NCBI GenBank assembly: GCA_934644965.1
Contig: CAKUDG010000021.1
Span: 1-64,000 of the forward strand
Length of the DNA stretch: 64,000 bases
Direction: 5' to 3'
Origin: an uncultured Victivallales bacterium
Lineage (GTDB): Bacteria > Verrucomicrobiota > Lentisphaeria > Victivallales > UBA1829
The notes under the pieces are model-generated. The model was not told where the DNA came from. It did no database searches and worked only from the letters and a program-made list of their open reading frames with translations. Below are positions 8,317 through 16,886 of the stretch, in pieces. Every line of letters begins with the position of its first letter. Position 1 is the first letter of the stretch. The position numbers and the translations under genes were made by a program.

Positions 8317-9177
8317 ATGAAGGCGCATCTGGAACATGAAATTGAAAATTTGAAGAATCTTCTTTCCGGCCTGGCGTCGCGCGTGGAAAGTGCGCTTGCG
8401 GAAGCGGTCCGCGCGGTTGAACGGAAGGATGCCGGCCTGGCGTTGCGGATCATCAGGGAAGATGTGCTCATTGATCATGAGGAGGTTCGTATTGAGGAGG
8501 AGTGTCTGAAAGCGCTGGCGCTGTATCAGCCGGTGGCGGGGGATCTGCGTTATGTCGTGACGCTGCTCAAGGTCAATTCCGAACTGGAACGGATCGGGGA
8601 CATGGCGGTCAATATTGCGGAGCGGGCCGTCGATCTGGCCGGACACGCGGCAGAGCCGTCTCCGGATTACGGGATTGATTTTCTCAGAATGACGCAGGTT
8701 GTGCGTCTCATGTTGAAAAAGGCGCTGGATTCTCTCATCCGGAGGAACTGCCTGGACGCTCTGGACGTCATAAATCGTGACGACACAGTTGACCAGCTCC
8801 ACAGAGGGAATTATAGTAAGGTCAGAGAGGGAATCGAATCGGATCCGTCGATGGCTTCGTATTATCTGAACCTGATTACGGTTTCAAGAAATCTCGAACG
8901 CATCGCGGATTGTGCGACGAATATTTGTGAAGATGTCATCTATCTTGAACAGGGCCGGATCATCCGCCATATCCACGAAGACGACTTTCACAGTTCCCCC
9001 CTTCCTCCGTCGGAGGCGGCTGCGGCGTCTTTCCCTCCTCCTCCGGGAGCCGTTCCGTCATTTCCGGCGGGGAAAACACAGGAGCCATCTCATGAGCAAA
9101 GAAACAATTCTGGTGATCGAGGACGAGGATTCCATCCGGGAACTGATCGTCTACAATCTGACAAAAAACGGCTATGA
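8317..9177 (+). CDS. phoU: Phosphate signalling regulator PhoU with long overlapping tail
   Basis: Cytoplasmic negative regulator linking Pst activity to PhoR/PhoB. Two PhoU-type three-helix bundles are visible, with EEECLKALALYQPVAGDLRYVV and ELERIGDMAVNIAE in the first half and SRNLERIADCATNICEDVIY in the second, the acidic/Asp metal-binding positions. The family usually ends near residue 220; here about 65 more residues follow, a Pro/Ala-rich stretch and then sequence translated in another frame from the beginning of phoB. The stop at 9177 lies 86 bases inside phoB. The tail is probably without conserved function but couples the two genes. Confidence 0.88.
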   Translation: MKAHLEHEIENLKNLLSGLASRVESALAEAVRAVERKDAGLALRIIREDVLIDHEEVRIEEECLKALALYQPVAGDLRYVVTLLKVNSELERIGDMAVNIAERAVDLAGHAAEPSPDYGIDFLRMTQVVRLMLKKALDSLIRRNCLDALDVINRDDTVDQLHRGNYSKVREGIESDPSMASYYLNLITVSRNLERIADCATNICEDVIYLEQGRIIRHIHEDDFHSSPLPPSEAAAASFPPPPGAVPSFPAGKTQEPSHEQRNNSGDRGRGFHPGTDRLQSDKKRL

Positions 9178-9868
9178 ACAGGTGCGCGGCGTCGATTCCG
9201 GCGAGTCCGGACTGCTGGAAATCAAAAAATCCCCCCCGGACCTCATCCTTCTGGATCTCATGCTCCCGGGAATGGACGGACTGAGCTTCTGCAGAAAACT
9301 TAAGGCCGATCCCTCCACCGCCCGGATTCCCGTGATCATGCTGACGGCGAAAGGGGAGGAAAGCGATATCATCGTGGGGCTGGAAATCGGTGCGGATGAT
9401 TATATTGTCAAACCCTTCAGTCCCCGTGTCCTCATTGCCCGGATCCATTCTCTCCTCCGCCGCTGTGCCGCTGCTGCGGGGGAAGAGAATTTGTTGGAAG
9501 ATTCCGATGGCGGAAATTCCGCCCAGCAGGTCTCTTCCCGGGCGGGAATCCTGAAACGCGGAGCACTGATGATGAACCGGGGAATGAGAATCGTCCGCCT
9601 GGAGGACCGCGAACTGAATTTGACTTTTTCCGAATTCGAGATCCTGTATCTGCTGGCGAAACGTCCGGGATGGGTCTATACCCGGAATCAGATCGTCAAT
9701 GCGGTGAAGGGGGAGGATTATCCCGTGACGGAGAGGGCTGTGGATGTTCAGATTGTCAGTCTGCGCCGGAAACTGGGGGCGTCCGCGGATTTGATTGAAA
9801 CGGTCAGAGGAGTCGGATACCGGTTCAATGCGGACGTGTCTTCCGCCTCTTCCTCCATTCTCCACTGA
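9092..9868 (+). CDS. phoB: Phosphate regulon response regulator PhoB
   Basis: OmpR/PhoB-family response regulator, 258 residues. The receiver domain (1-120) has the acidic pocket EDED near residue 10, the phosphorylation site Asp55 in LILLDLMLPGMDG, Thr in VIMLTAKGEE and Lys in DDYIVKPFSPR. The C-terminal winged-helix domain (about 155-250) shows LTFSEFEILYLLAKRPG and VDVQIVSLRRKLG followed by ETVRGVGYRF. The start ATG 9092 follows ACAGGAG and lies inside the 3' end of phoU. It should activate pstS and its own operon when phosphorylated by the downstream PhoR. Confidence 0.92.
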   Translation: MSKETILVIEDEDSIRELIVYNLTKNGYEQVRGVDSGESGLLEIKKSPPDLILLDLMLPGMDGLSFCRKLKADPSTARIPVIMLTAKGEESDIIVGLEIGADDYIVKPFSPRVLIARIHSLLRRCAAAAGEENLLEDSDGGNSAQQVSSRAGILKRGALMMNRGMRIVRLEDRELNLTFSEFEILYLLAKRPGWVYTRNQIVNAVKGEDYPVTERAVDVQIVSLRRKLGASADLIETVRGVGYRFNADVSSASSSILH

Positions 9869-9917
9869 AAAAGAACACGTCGGAAGAGCTGCCTGAGGAG
9901 GCAGGGGAAAGAATTTT

Positions 9918-11789
9918 ATGCCAGAAAAAAACTTTGACTTTGAAAAAGCCCGGAGAACACCATGCCGTTTCCCAAGAAATATTCATCTGCTTCATCTGAT
10001 TCCGCTGATTCTGCTTTCACTGGTGCTGCTGCTGTTTGCATTTCTGTGGTTTGAATCGGCCTCGGTGCGGGATTTGTATTTGGAGAATGCACGGCGGAGT
10101 CTTCAGGCGCGCTGTCTTTTTCTTCTGCCGTTTCTGGAAAACGCAATGCAACGGGATGGCGTGAAATCACTGCAGGAACTTGAGCGGAGAGTGGCGCGGG
10201 GAGAGATTGAAGACGGCCGTTTCACCGTGGTCGACTCTTCCGGCAATGTGATTTTCGACACCAGCGCCAGTCCGGAGGCCATGGAAAATCATATCGACCG
10301 TCCCGAAATTGCCGAAGCCCTCCGTGCTTTCGAGCGCGGGGAACGCTTCTGCACCCTGATCCGCTACAGCAGCACCCTGGAGCGCCGGATGCTTTATACT
10401 TCCACATTATTCCGGATCGACGGGGAAAATTACATTCTCCGCGGAGCGCTTTCCATCCGACGGATTGACGGGATGGTGGCGAGGATCCGGCAGGAGATTC
10501 TGGTTTCCGTGGCGGTATCGGTGCTGATTGCGGGGCTTTTCACCGCTTTTATCTTTGTCGGAGTGACTCTTCCGACGCGGGCGCTGAAGTCTGCAGCGCG
10601 GAAAATCGCCGGAGGCGATCTGGACGTCCGTCTTCCGATTCCCCGTTATGGCTCCATCCGTTCTCTGGCCATCTATCTGAATGTCATGGTGGAGGAACTG
10701 AAGGCGCGGATTTCACAGATCCAGCGGGAAAAAAGTGAAAGGGACGCCATTTTTTCGGCTCTGGCCGAAGCTGTCGTCATGCTTGACAATGAAGGGAAGG
10801 TTATCGACAGCAACGCCGCCGCAAAGCAGATTTTCGACTGGCCGGAAAATACGGACCCGAGGGGCATTTCCTTCCAGGGCCTTGTGCGCAGTGCGGAAAT
10901 GAATCGCTTTGTCAGCTCTCTCAGGGAAAGCGGAAAATCGGACGAGACGGAGCTGACTCTGGATTTCCCTTCCGGCGGAGAACGTCATCTCCGTGTCAGC
11001 GGGCGGAAAATCAGCTGGGGCGGCGGCCGTTTCGCAGGACTCCTTCTGGTGATCTATGACATGACCCGCCTGCGCAAACTGGAAAACTACCGCCGTGATT
11101 TCATTGCCAATCTCTCCCATGAGATCAAAACCCCGCTCACCGCCATCCGCGGTTCGGTGGAAACCCTCCTCGACGGCGCCCTGCAAAGACCGGACGACGC
11201 CGAACGCTTCCTGAGAATGGCCGCTTTGCATTCCGAACGCCTGACTTCCCTTGTCCAGGACATCCTTTCCCTTTCCCAGCTGGAGTGCCGTGAAGCGGAT
11301 GTCGCAAAGGATTTCACTCTTTTTCCCGCGGCGGACGCCGTCCGGACAGCGGTCTCCCTCTGTCGTTCCAAGGCGGAGGAGTGTTCTGTGGATCTGACGT
11401 TGAGCGGGGCCGATTCCCCGGCACTCGTTCTCGGAGACCGTCCCCTGCTCGAGCAGGCCGTGCTGAATCTGATCGACAACGCCGTCAAATATTCCGGAAG
11501 CGCGGGGAAAAGGGTGGATGTTTCCCTGGAATCCTCCGGGGGGCAGGTCCGGATCACCGTGAAGGATTACGGCTGCGGCATCGCTCCGGAACATCAGGAA
11601 CGCCTTTTTGAGCGTTTCTACCGGGTGGACAAGGCACGAAGCAGAAAGCTCGGAGGTACAGGACTCGGGCTGGCAATTGTCAAACATATCATGCAGCTGC
11701 ATGGAGGAACGGTTTCCCTGCAAAGCGAACCGGGCAAAGGAAGCATCTTCAGCCTGATTCTTCCCGAACATCCTGAGTCTGGAAAATAA
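9918..11789 (+). CDS. phoR: Phosphate regulon sensor histidine kinase PhoR
   Basis: Membrane sensor kinase, 623 residues. Two transmembrane segments (about 24-46 and 195-215) flank a roughly 150-residue extracytoplasmic domain, larger than in E. coli PhoR and more like Gram-positive types. A HAMP linker, a PAS domain (about 275-375), HisKA with the phospho-acceptor His in NLSHEIKTPLTAIRGSVE, and a catalytic domain with NLIDNAVKYS (N box), DYGCGIAP (G1), FERFYRVD (F box) and GTGLGLAIVKH (G2) follow. Last gene of the pst-pho operon, 49 bases after phoB. Confidence 0.9.
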   Translation: MPEKNFDFEKARRTPCRFPRNIHLLHLIPLILLSLVLLLFAFLWFESASVRDLYLENARRSLQARCLFLLPFLENAMQRDGVKSLQELERRVARGEIEDGRFTVVDSSGNVIFDTSASPEAMENHIDRPEIAEALRAFERGERFCTLIRYSSTLERRMLYTSTLFRIDGENYILRGALSIRRIDGMVARIRQEILVSVAVSVLIAGLFTAFIFVGVTLPTRALKSAARKIAGGDLDVRLPIPRYGSIRSLAIYLNVMVEELKARISQIQREKSERDAIFSALAEAVVMLDNEGKVIDSNAAAKQIFDWPENTDPRGISFQGLVRSAEMNRFVSSLRESGKSDETELTLDFPSGGERHLRVSGRKISWGGGRFAGLLLVIYDMTRLRKLENYRRDFIANLSHEIKTPLTAIRGSVETLLDGALQRPDDAERFLRMAALHSERLTSLVQDILSLSQLECREADVAKDFTLFPAADAVRTAVSLCRSKAEECSVDLTLSGADSPALVLGDRPLLEQAVLNLIDNAVKYSGSAGKRVDVSLESSGGQVRITVKDYGCGIAPEHQERLFERFYRVDKARSRKLGGTGLGLAIVKHIMQLHGGTVSLQSEPGKGSIFSLILPEHPESGK

Positions 11790-12007
11790 CGGTTGATTCC
11801 TCTTCTTTCTTTATTTCTTTATTTCTTTCTTTCCCCCCTCCATGCGGCCGTTCCGCCAGATGGCGGAGGATTGTTTTCCCGGAGGGAAAAGCCGCGGAAG
11901 GAAAAAACAATGTCGTCGCGGAAGCGTGTCCCGCAGCAGCAGAAAAGACGGCGCGCCGGAAGAATGGGGAAAGCTCAGAGCAGAATGGAAGGAAGAACTG
12001 ATCTCAG

Positions 12008-12091
12008 GCCGTGTTTCAGAGTGTATTTCAGAGCGTGTTGCAGAGCGTGTTGCAGAGCGTGTTGCAGCGCGTGCTGCAGGATGTGTTGTGC
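12008..12091. repeat. 12-bp tandem repeat, about seven units
   Basis: Seven consecutive 12-base units with consensus AGCGTGTTGCAG; three central copies are identical (12032-12067) and the outer ones carry one to five changes. The unit has no stop codon in several frames, so it opens overlapping reading frames on both strands: plus-strand 11842-12234 reads repeated Glu-Arg-Val-Ala, and another plus frame starting at 11910 reads repeated Arg-Ala-Cys-Cys. Neither resembles a family I recognise. The rest of 11790-12143 between phoR and the convergent receptor gene holds only pyrimidine/purine tracts. Confidence 0.75.
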
Positions 12092-12143
12092 AAGACTTCG
12101 TTGCTGCGAAGAGCGGGGAATGCGGGTTCTTTCAAGTGAGTTT

Positions 12144-13292
12144 TTACGGAGAGGCAAGGGATGAGGCTGAGCCTGCTGCTGATGAGGCTGAGCCTGCTGC
12201 TGAGGGGGAGGGGGGCAGAAGAAGACGCTTCTGAAGTTCTTTCATGCCCTCGAAGAGACGCGGTCCGGGACGGAGAAGAAGATCCGGTGAAATATCGTCG
12301 ATGATCCTGCCGTTCCTGACCGCATCCAGTTCCGACCAGAGCGGATCCTTCGCAAGGCGCTTTTTGCATTCCGCATCCAGTTCCGGCCAGACCAGAACCT
12401 GGGGATTTTCCTGAAGGAGCCATTCAAAGGATGCGTAAAAATATTCTGGACTCACTTCCCCCGCCGCATTGACCGCCCCCGCGCTCCGCAGAATGAAATC
12501 CGGCAGCGAACCCTTTCCCGCCAGCATCAGCGGAGATTCCCAGACCACCCACACAGCCCGCTTCCGTTTGTCCGGGGGGATGGAACAGGTATTTTCACGA
12601 AGCTTTTCCATAACCTCATCCATGCGTTTGATTTCCTTTTTCGCGGCATTTTCGCGGTTCAGGATTTTCCCGAGCCTGAGAACCCAGTCCCGGTAGTCCG
12701 CGATATTCCGGCACTGATGGATTTCAATGGTAATGCCGGACTTTTCCAGAATCTTTTTCACTTTTTCATCCATCAAATCGTTGCCGATGAAATGAGTCGG
12801 GCGCAGAGTGAGAAGGCGTTCCAGATTCGGAATGCCGAAATCTCCTGCGCAGGGAAGAGAAAGAATGCTCTCCGGATAATTGCACGCCGTGCTGCGGCCG
12901 ACAAGTGAGTCGCGGCCCCCGAGCTGGACTACCGTCTCCGTCAAGGCCGGGGAAAGCGAAACAATACGGACGGGATTCTTCATCCCGTGAGAAGCCTGTC
13001 CCTCCTCCGCCGCCGCCCGAGCGGGAAAGGGAAGCAGCGGGGAGAACAGGAGAAAAAACAAAGTGAGAAAAAAGAAAAGAAAGAAACCGGGAAAAGAACT
13101 GGAGAAAGATGTGAAAGAAATACGGAATCGATTCAGAAAAGAATCCCCTCCCGCTGGAAACGGAAAGCGTCCGCGCCTGTGTGACTCTTCCTCTGAAAAC
13201 AGGAAAGATCCTGAATCCGAATCGATTGCAGGATCCGTGGCGTTTGCGGGAACTCCAGTGTGCGGAGAAGAAGAGGGGGAGGAGGAAAGCAT
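12144..13292 (-). CDS. BtuF/TroA-type helical-backbone metal or cobalamin receptor
   Basis: Secreted ABC-type substrate-binding protein of the BtuF/FhuD fold, 382 residues. An unusual 55-residue Ser-rich N-terminus precedes a very hydrophobic signal segment (about 62-92) ending in ARAAAEEG. The receptor follows with RIVSLSPALTETVVQLGG, LERLLTLRPTHFIGN and a C-terminal lobe with WLLQENPQVLVWPE. The last 25 residues are a low-complexity Ala-Gly-Ser tail encoded by a 21-bp duplication. Its start lies four bases beyond the stop of the prepilin-like gene at 13297, suggesting coupled translation. No BtuC/BtuD permease or ATPase is adjacent. Ligand is unknown; vitamin B12 or a metal chelate is the family expectation. 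Confidence 0.75.
   Translation of the reverse strand: MLSSSPSSSPHTGVPANATDPAIDSDSGSFLFSEEESHRRGRFPFPAGGDSFLNRFRISFTSFSSSFPGFFLFFFLTLFFLLFSPLLPFPARAAAEEGQASHGMKNPVRIVSLSPALTETVVQLGGRDSLVGRSTACNYPESILSLPCAGDFGIPNLERLLTLRPTHFIGNDLMDEKVKKILEKSGITIEIHQCRNIADYRDWVLRLGKILNRENAAKKEIKRMDEVMEKLRENTCSIPPDKRKRAVWVVWESPLMLAGKGSLPDFILRSAGAVNAAGEVSPEYFYASFEWLLQENPQVLVWPELDAECKKRLAKDPLWSELDAVRNGRIIDDISPDLLLRPGPRLFEGMKELQKRLLLPPSPSAAGSASSAAGSASSLASP
12160..12201. repeat. 21-bp direct repeat, two copies
   Basis: GATGAGGCTGAGCCTGCTGCT occurs twice head-to-tail. On the minus strand it encodes the repeated Ala-Ala-Gly-Ser-Ala-Ser-Ser tail of the BtuF-like receptor. Confidence 0.85.
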
Positions 13293-13296
13293 TTTT

Positions 13297-14124
13297 TCAG
13301 AGATCCTTGTCGAATTTCAGAAGATAATCGCTGTTCCCAAAGACTCCGATTCTGATTTTCTCATAGAAGTTGGAATAGGTGGAGGAGGCTTCCCCGTGGA
13401 CAGGTTCTGCGTGACCGTCGGCAAAAACGGCGTTGACGGCGTCCTGATGCCTGAAATGGGTGGACGGAGTCATTTCGTAACTCCAGTAGGGGAAATAACC
13501 TTCGAGGACATGGTATTCGATGAGTTTTCCGTCGGGCTGATAATTGTCCGTGAAAGCGGAGTCGGCGAAGAGAACCGTTTCCGCCGGATTGCGGACAGCT
13601 CCCAGCTTCGTGGAGATGCGGAAGACATCTGCGCTTCCCGCCTGATCCCATGTTTTCCATCCTCCGCTTCCGATATAGATATAGTTGTATCCGTATCCGC
13701 CGTTTCCGCTTTCAAAACTGTTGCTTCCCTGGGAGAAGAACTGCTGGATGGAGGGGCATTCCTTGATCTGTCCGTTTTTCCCAAGATAAGGAGCGAGCGG
13801 AGATTTCGCCGGATCGTAAGGCGCATTGGCACTGCTTCTTTCCCCGCACCAGCGTTTGTTGTTGGTCGAATTCATATCCTCCGCCGCCAGGGGAAAATAT
13901 TCCTTGGAATCATTGACATAGGAAAGGGTGGCAAGTCCCAGCTGTTTGAGATTGCTCAGGCAGTTGAGCGCCTTTCCTTTTTCTCTTGCCGCTCCCAGTG
14001 CGGGCATAAGCAGTCCCGCAAGAATGGCGATGATCGCAATGACGACCAGAAGTTCGATGAGGGTGAACGGGGATCCCGGAAAGCTTGCGTTCCCGGCGGA
14101 CGGTTTTCTTGTGTGCCCGGTCAT
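13297..14124 (-). CDS. Prepilin-like protein, DUF1559-type
   Basis: A fifth prepilin-like protein, separate from the array at 1-4000 and on the other strand, 275 residues. ATG 14124 follows AAAGGAG; a longer frame to 14274 lacks such a site. After a 25-residue basic leader comes PFTLIELLVVIAIIAILAGLL and MPALGAARE-KGKALNC. The body differs from the array genes (LGLATLSYVNDSKEYFPLAAEDM, NAVFADGHAEPV near the end) and resembles the DUF1559 subgroup. The stop is directly followed by the receptor gene at 13292. Confidence 0.85.
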   Translation of the reverse strand: MTGHTRKPSAGNASFPGSPFTLIELLVVIAIIAILAGLLMPALGAAREKGKALNCLSNLKQLGLATLSYVNDSKEYFPLAAEDMNSTNNKRWCGERSSANAPYDPAKSPLAPYLGKNGQIKECPSIQQFFSQGSNSFESGNGGYGYNYIYIGSGGWKTWDQAGSADVFRISTKLGAVRNPAETVLFADSAFTDNYQPDGKLIEYHVLEGYFPYWSYEMTPSTHFRHQDAVNAVFADGHAEPVHGEASSTYSNFYEKIRIGVFGNSDYLLKFDKDL

Positions 14125-14476
14125 GACGACTCCTTTGTGTTGCGCGCACGAACGGCCTCCGGATGGCATCCGGAAAAAGGCCAGTTTGGGAAACAGGCGG
14201 GATCTGACTTTCCGCCTCTTGCAAGAAGGCGTATTCACAGTGGCGCGACCGTTCCCGATTCCCACGGGATTCACCAGTCCTGTTTCCAGAAAATGAGTCT
14301 CTAATATAACTTTCCCCCGGGAAAAAGCAAGTCGTTTTTTCCCGAGAAAAAAGTCTGTAAACGCAGTGTTCCTGTGTGCGGCTCTCTCTTCTCCGCCCGA
14401 TTTTTTCTTTCTTCACTCTCTTCCTGAGGGAGATTTTTCCCCAAAAAAATGGAAATCAGGGAAATGGAATTTCCCC

Positions 14477-16099
14477 TCAGCGAAGCGAGAGAAGCGCTCC
14501 GGCGCGGGAAAAGTCTCCGGGCGTTGCGGAGGAGAGTCCGACTTTCCGGATGAGATCTCCGGGAACGCTCAGGAGCTTTCCTTCGCAGGAAATCTCTGAG
14601 GAAACATCGAAAGCCCTTTCCCCGATCAGATCCTGCATCAGGATTCTCTTCCCTTCCGGAAGTGTTTCCGGAAGAGCAAAAATGACGGCGTCAAAGTCAC
14701 CGAACAAACCGGCGGTGAAATCCATCCTTTTTGTCTCCATCCGGATGCGTACTTTGGGAATGCTCCGGATTCCGTTCCGGAAACGGGGCAGGGCGGCAAG
14801 GGCCAGAACTCCGTTCGGATGGCGCATTGCCGTAAGGAACGGACGTTCTTCTTCTGAGAAGACGGGAGATAGAATTTCGGGGAAATCGCAGTTTCTCGTC
14901 AGCACGGCGGGAGCGGATTCGGTATACGGACCCCGGAGAAACGGCCAGGAATCCTGATGGAAGGAATGGGTGTCGCTGAGCATTTTTTCCGCGCATCGGT
15001 TGTCGCTTCCCGCAAGCGGGAAAGGCGGGGCGATTCTCTGGAAGCGCAGAGAACGGAAACTTTCATCGAGCGTGAGCTGTTTCCGCAGATGCCCCAGGCC
15101 TTTCTCCTTCCAGAACGGATGGCGCCGTTCCCATTCCGCCGTCCGGGAGGGATGTTCCGCACGATGACGCATGACTCCGTTGGCACAGCCGAGCGAGGCG
15201 GCAATATACGGTTCATCTTCAACATTCAGAATGCAGCCGCCGTCCGCGGGGATCACGGCTCCGTTTTCACTTTGTTGTGGCTTTCCGAAGCATTGTTCGG
15301 CGGCATGGAAGGCTTCCATACAGCGGAAAAGGGTTGTCACCGTTTCAAATTCCTTGACGATGTCATAGGTCCGGAGGAAATCACTGAAGGGGAGAATTTC
15401 CGCAAGATATTCCAGACGGTCTTTCAGAAAATCAGGGTTTTCCGGTGTCAGCGGGTTCTGAACAAGTGCATGTTCGATCCGGATTCCCGGGGCGGATTCC
15501 CTGAGCGCTTCCGTAATGATTTTTCTGTGTTCTGCCGATCCGCAGTTTCCCCAGTCCACCTTCCAGTAGCGGATCCCCGCCCGGTCGCAGAGTGCGGCGC
15601 AGTCTTCCCAGTGTTTCCGGAATTCACTCATGCTCCGTTTCGGAGAGAGGGATCCGTCCGGCCAGGGAATTTGAGGCGAAACCCAGACACCGGTCCCGCG
15701 ATAGCCGAGCGACAGCATACGCTCGTTCATTTCTTTCAGCGCTTCTTCCGGACTGCCGGCCGCCTGGAGGAAGGGAAACTTCTCCAGCGCAATGTGAAGA
15801 GAACCGAAACGGTTGGAATGGGAAGGGTTTTCTGTCCCCGGAGGGACGTCCCATCCATCGTCGAGGACCACGGTCAGGTCGCCTCGGACCGGAAGCATCC
15901 GGTCGTCTGTAAGAATGCCGTCTGATTCGCTGAAGAGGAATTGCTCTGTCAGCATGTCTCTCATGGCCGCGGCCTTGTCGTTCCCGCCGGAGGAGGGATC
16001 CAGCATTGCCGACTGTGTGCACCAGGTGCAGAAATAATTGCCTCCTTCGGCTTCTTTTTTCCCGGATTCGGGGATCAGAGATTCATTCAGCTGTTTCAT
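14477..16099 (-). CDS. Putative clan GH-D glycoside hydrolase (alpha-galactosidase-like)
   Basis: Cytoplasmic protein of 540 residues (no signal peptide) with the landmarks of a clan-D TIM barrel: VVLDDGWDV near residue 78 (the aromatic/acidic loop seen as DDGW in GH27 and GH36), YWKVDWGN near residue 207 whose Asp is the expected nucleophile, and FLRTYDI near residue 265, a plausible acid/base Asp. The C-terminal 150 residues form a beta-type domain with little conservation. It probably cleaves alpha-linked galactose or a similar sugar, but the subfamily cannot be set by eye. GGAG precedes the ATG at 16099. It stands alone, downstream of the XRE-cupin gene on the same strand. Confidence 0.6.
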   Translation of the reverse strand: MKQLNESLIPESGKKEAEGGNYFCTWCTQSAMLDPSSGGNDKAAAMRDMLTEQFLFSESDGILTDDRMLPVRGDLTVVLDDGWDVPPGTENPSHSNRFGSLHIALEKFPFLQAAGSPEEALKEMNERMLSLGYRGTGVWVSPQIPWPDGSLSPKRSMSEFRKHWEDCAALCDRAGIRYWKVDWGNCGSAEHRKIITEALRESAPGIRIEHALVQNPLTPENPDFLKDRLEYLAEILPFSDFLRTYDIVKEFETVTTLFRCMEAFHAAEQCFGKPQQSENGAVIPADGGCILNVEDEPYIAASLGCANGVMRHRAEHPSRTAEWERRHPFWKEKGLGHLRKQLTLDESFRSLRFQRIAPPFPLAGSDNRCAEKMLSDTHSFHQDSWPFLRGPYTESAPAVLTRNCDFPEILSPVFSEEERPFLTAMRHPNGVLALAALPRFRNGIRSIPKVRIRMETKRMDFTAGLFGDFDAVIFALPETLPEGKRILMQDLIGERAFDVSSEISCEGKLLSVPGDLIRKVGLSSATPGDFSRAGALLSLR

Positions 16100-16159
16100 G
16101 AGTAAAAGTCTCCGTGCCTTGTCTCTGGAATGCTTCCGCTGAGTTCTGTGTCCATTTTT

Positions 16160-16717
16160 TCAGAAGCTGACTTTGCTTTTGATGAAGAGGACCAGGACGT
16201 TTTTTTCGGAAGGATTTTTCAGTTTGTGACGCCGGGAAGGGAGAATGCGGATGGTATCGCCTTCCTGGAGTTCAAATTCGCCGTCCTCAAAGACCATGGT
16301 GGCTTCGCCTTCGACGATATAGGCGATTTCCTCCTCGAAATGCCGGGAGAATCCGTGATTCGTCTCTCCGTTCGGCTTCAGGGACATGAGAAGGAGTTCG
16401 ACATTCGATTTGAGCGGCCCCGGAGTGAGTCCGTAATAGACCGCGTCTTTTTCATTCGGATTCCGGATCCGTTCCCGTTCGGACTTTCTCCGGATCAGCG
16501 TGGCGTTGTCGATTTCCTCCGCGAAAAGCGAAGCCAGAGAAGTGCCGAGCGTCCCGGCTATTAACTTTAATACATTCAGACTGGGGTTGCCGATCCCCCG
16601 TTCCAGCTGGCTCACAAGCGCGGTGCTGATGCCGCAGATTTTCGAGAAGTCCTTGATGGACATCTTCTTGTCTTTTCTGTATTGACGGATCTGTTTCCCG
16701 ATTTTTGTTTCATTCAT
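16160..16717 (-). CDS. XRE-family regulator with C-terminal cupin domain
   Basis: Transcription regulator of the HTH-cupin class (PuuR-like architecture), 185 residues from ATG 16717, which follows GGAGAGAG. The N-terminal helix-turn-helix (about 5-60) contains IRQYRKDKKMSIKDFSKICG and STALVSQLERG. The cupin (about 105-180) has HFEEEIAYIVEGEATMVFEDG, then ILPSRRHKLKNPSEKN. It is divergent from the leuC/leuD-type pair, with a perfect palindrome in between, so it most likely controls that pair and itself in response to a small-molecule ligand bound by the cupin. Confidence 0.85.
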   Translation of the reverse strand: MNETKIGKQIRQYRKDKKMSIKDFSKICGISTALVSQLERGIGNPSLNVLKLIAGTLGTSLASLFAEEIDNATLIRRKSERERIRNPNEKDAVYYGLTPGPLKSNVELLLMSLKPNGETNHGFSRHFEEEIAYIVEGEATMVFEDGEFELQEGDTIRILPSRRHKLKNPSEKNVLVLFIKSKVSF

Positions 16718-16770
16718 CTTCTCTCTCCGGGTCATTTCTCTGCCATGGTGAAATATAACACCTCTTTCTG

Positions 16771-16784
16771 TTAATTATAATTAA
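16771..16784. promoter_or_regulatory. 14-bp perfect palindrome, candidate operator of the XRE-cupin regulator
   Basis: TTAATTATAATTAA is fully self-complementary and lies between the divergent regulator and leuC-type genes, upstream of the predicted leuC promoter. On the minus strand TATATT at 16757-16752 could be the regulator's -10, so the palindrome would cover its -35 region. Confidence 0.5.
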
Positions 16785-16798
16785 ATTTCATAAAAATA

Positions 16799-16827
16799 TT
16801 GAAAAATTGCGAAAGGAATGCTATCGT
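16799..16827 (+). promoter_or_regulatory. Predicted promoter of the leuC/leuD-type operon
   Basis: TTGAAA at 16799-16804, 17-base spacer, TATCGT at 16822-16827. It is 15 bases downstream of the palindrome at 16771-16784 and 60 bases before the ATG. Confidence 0.5.
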
Positions 16828-16886
16828 AGAAGGGATCGGATGAGAAGAAGAAAACCACTGAACTTCAGGAAAGGACAGAACAGATC

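Noticed and set aside
11842..12234. Plus-strand frame with repeated Glu-Arg-Val-Ala, reminiscent of tails of PD-(D/E)XK (Rpn-type) nucleases
   Set aside because: No nuclease core precedes the repeat, and the frame is opened by the 12-bp repeat itself and overlaps the receptor gene on the other strand.
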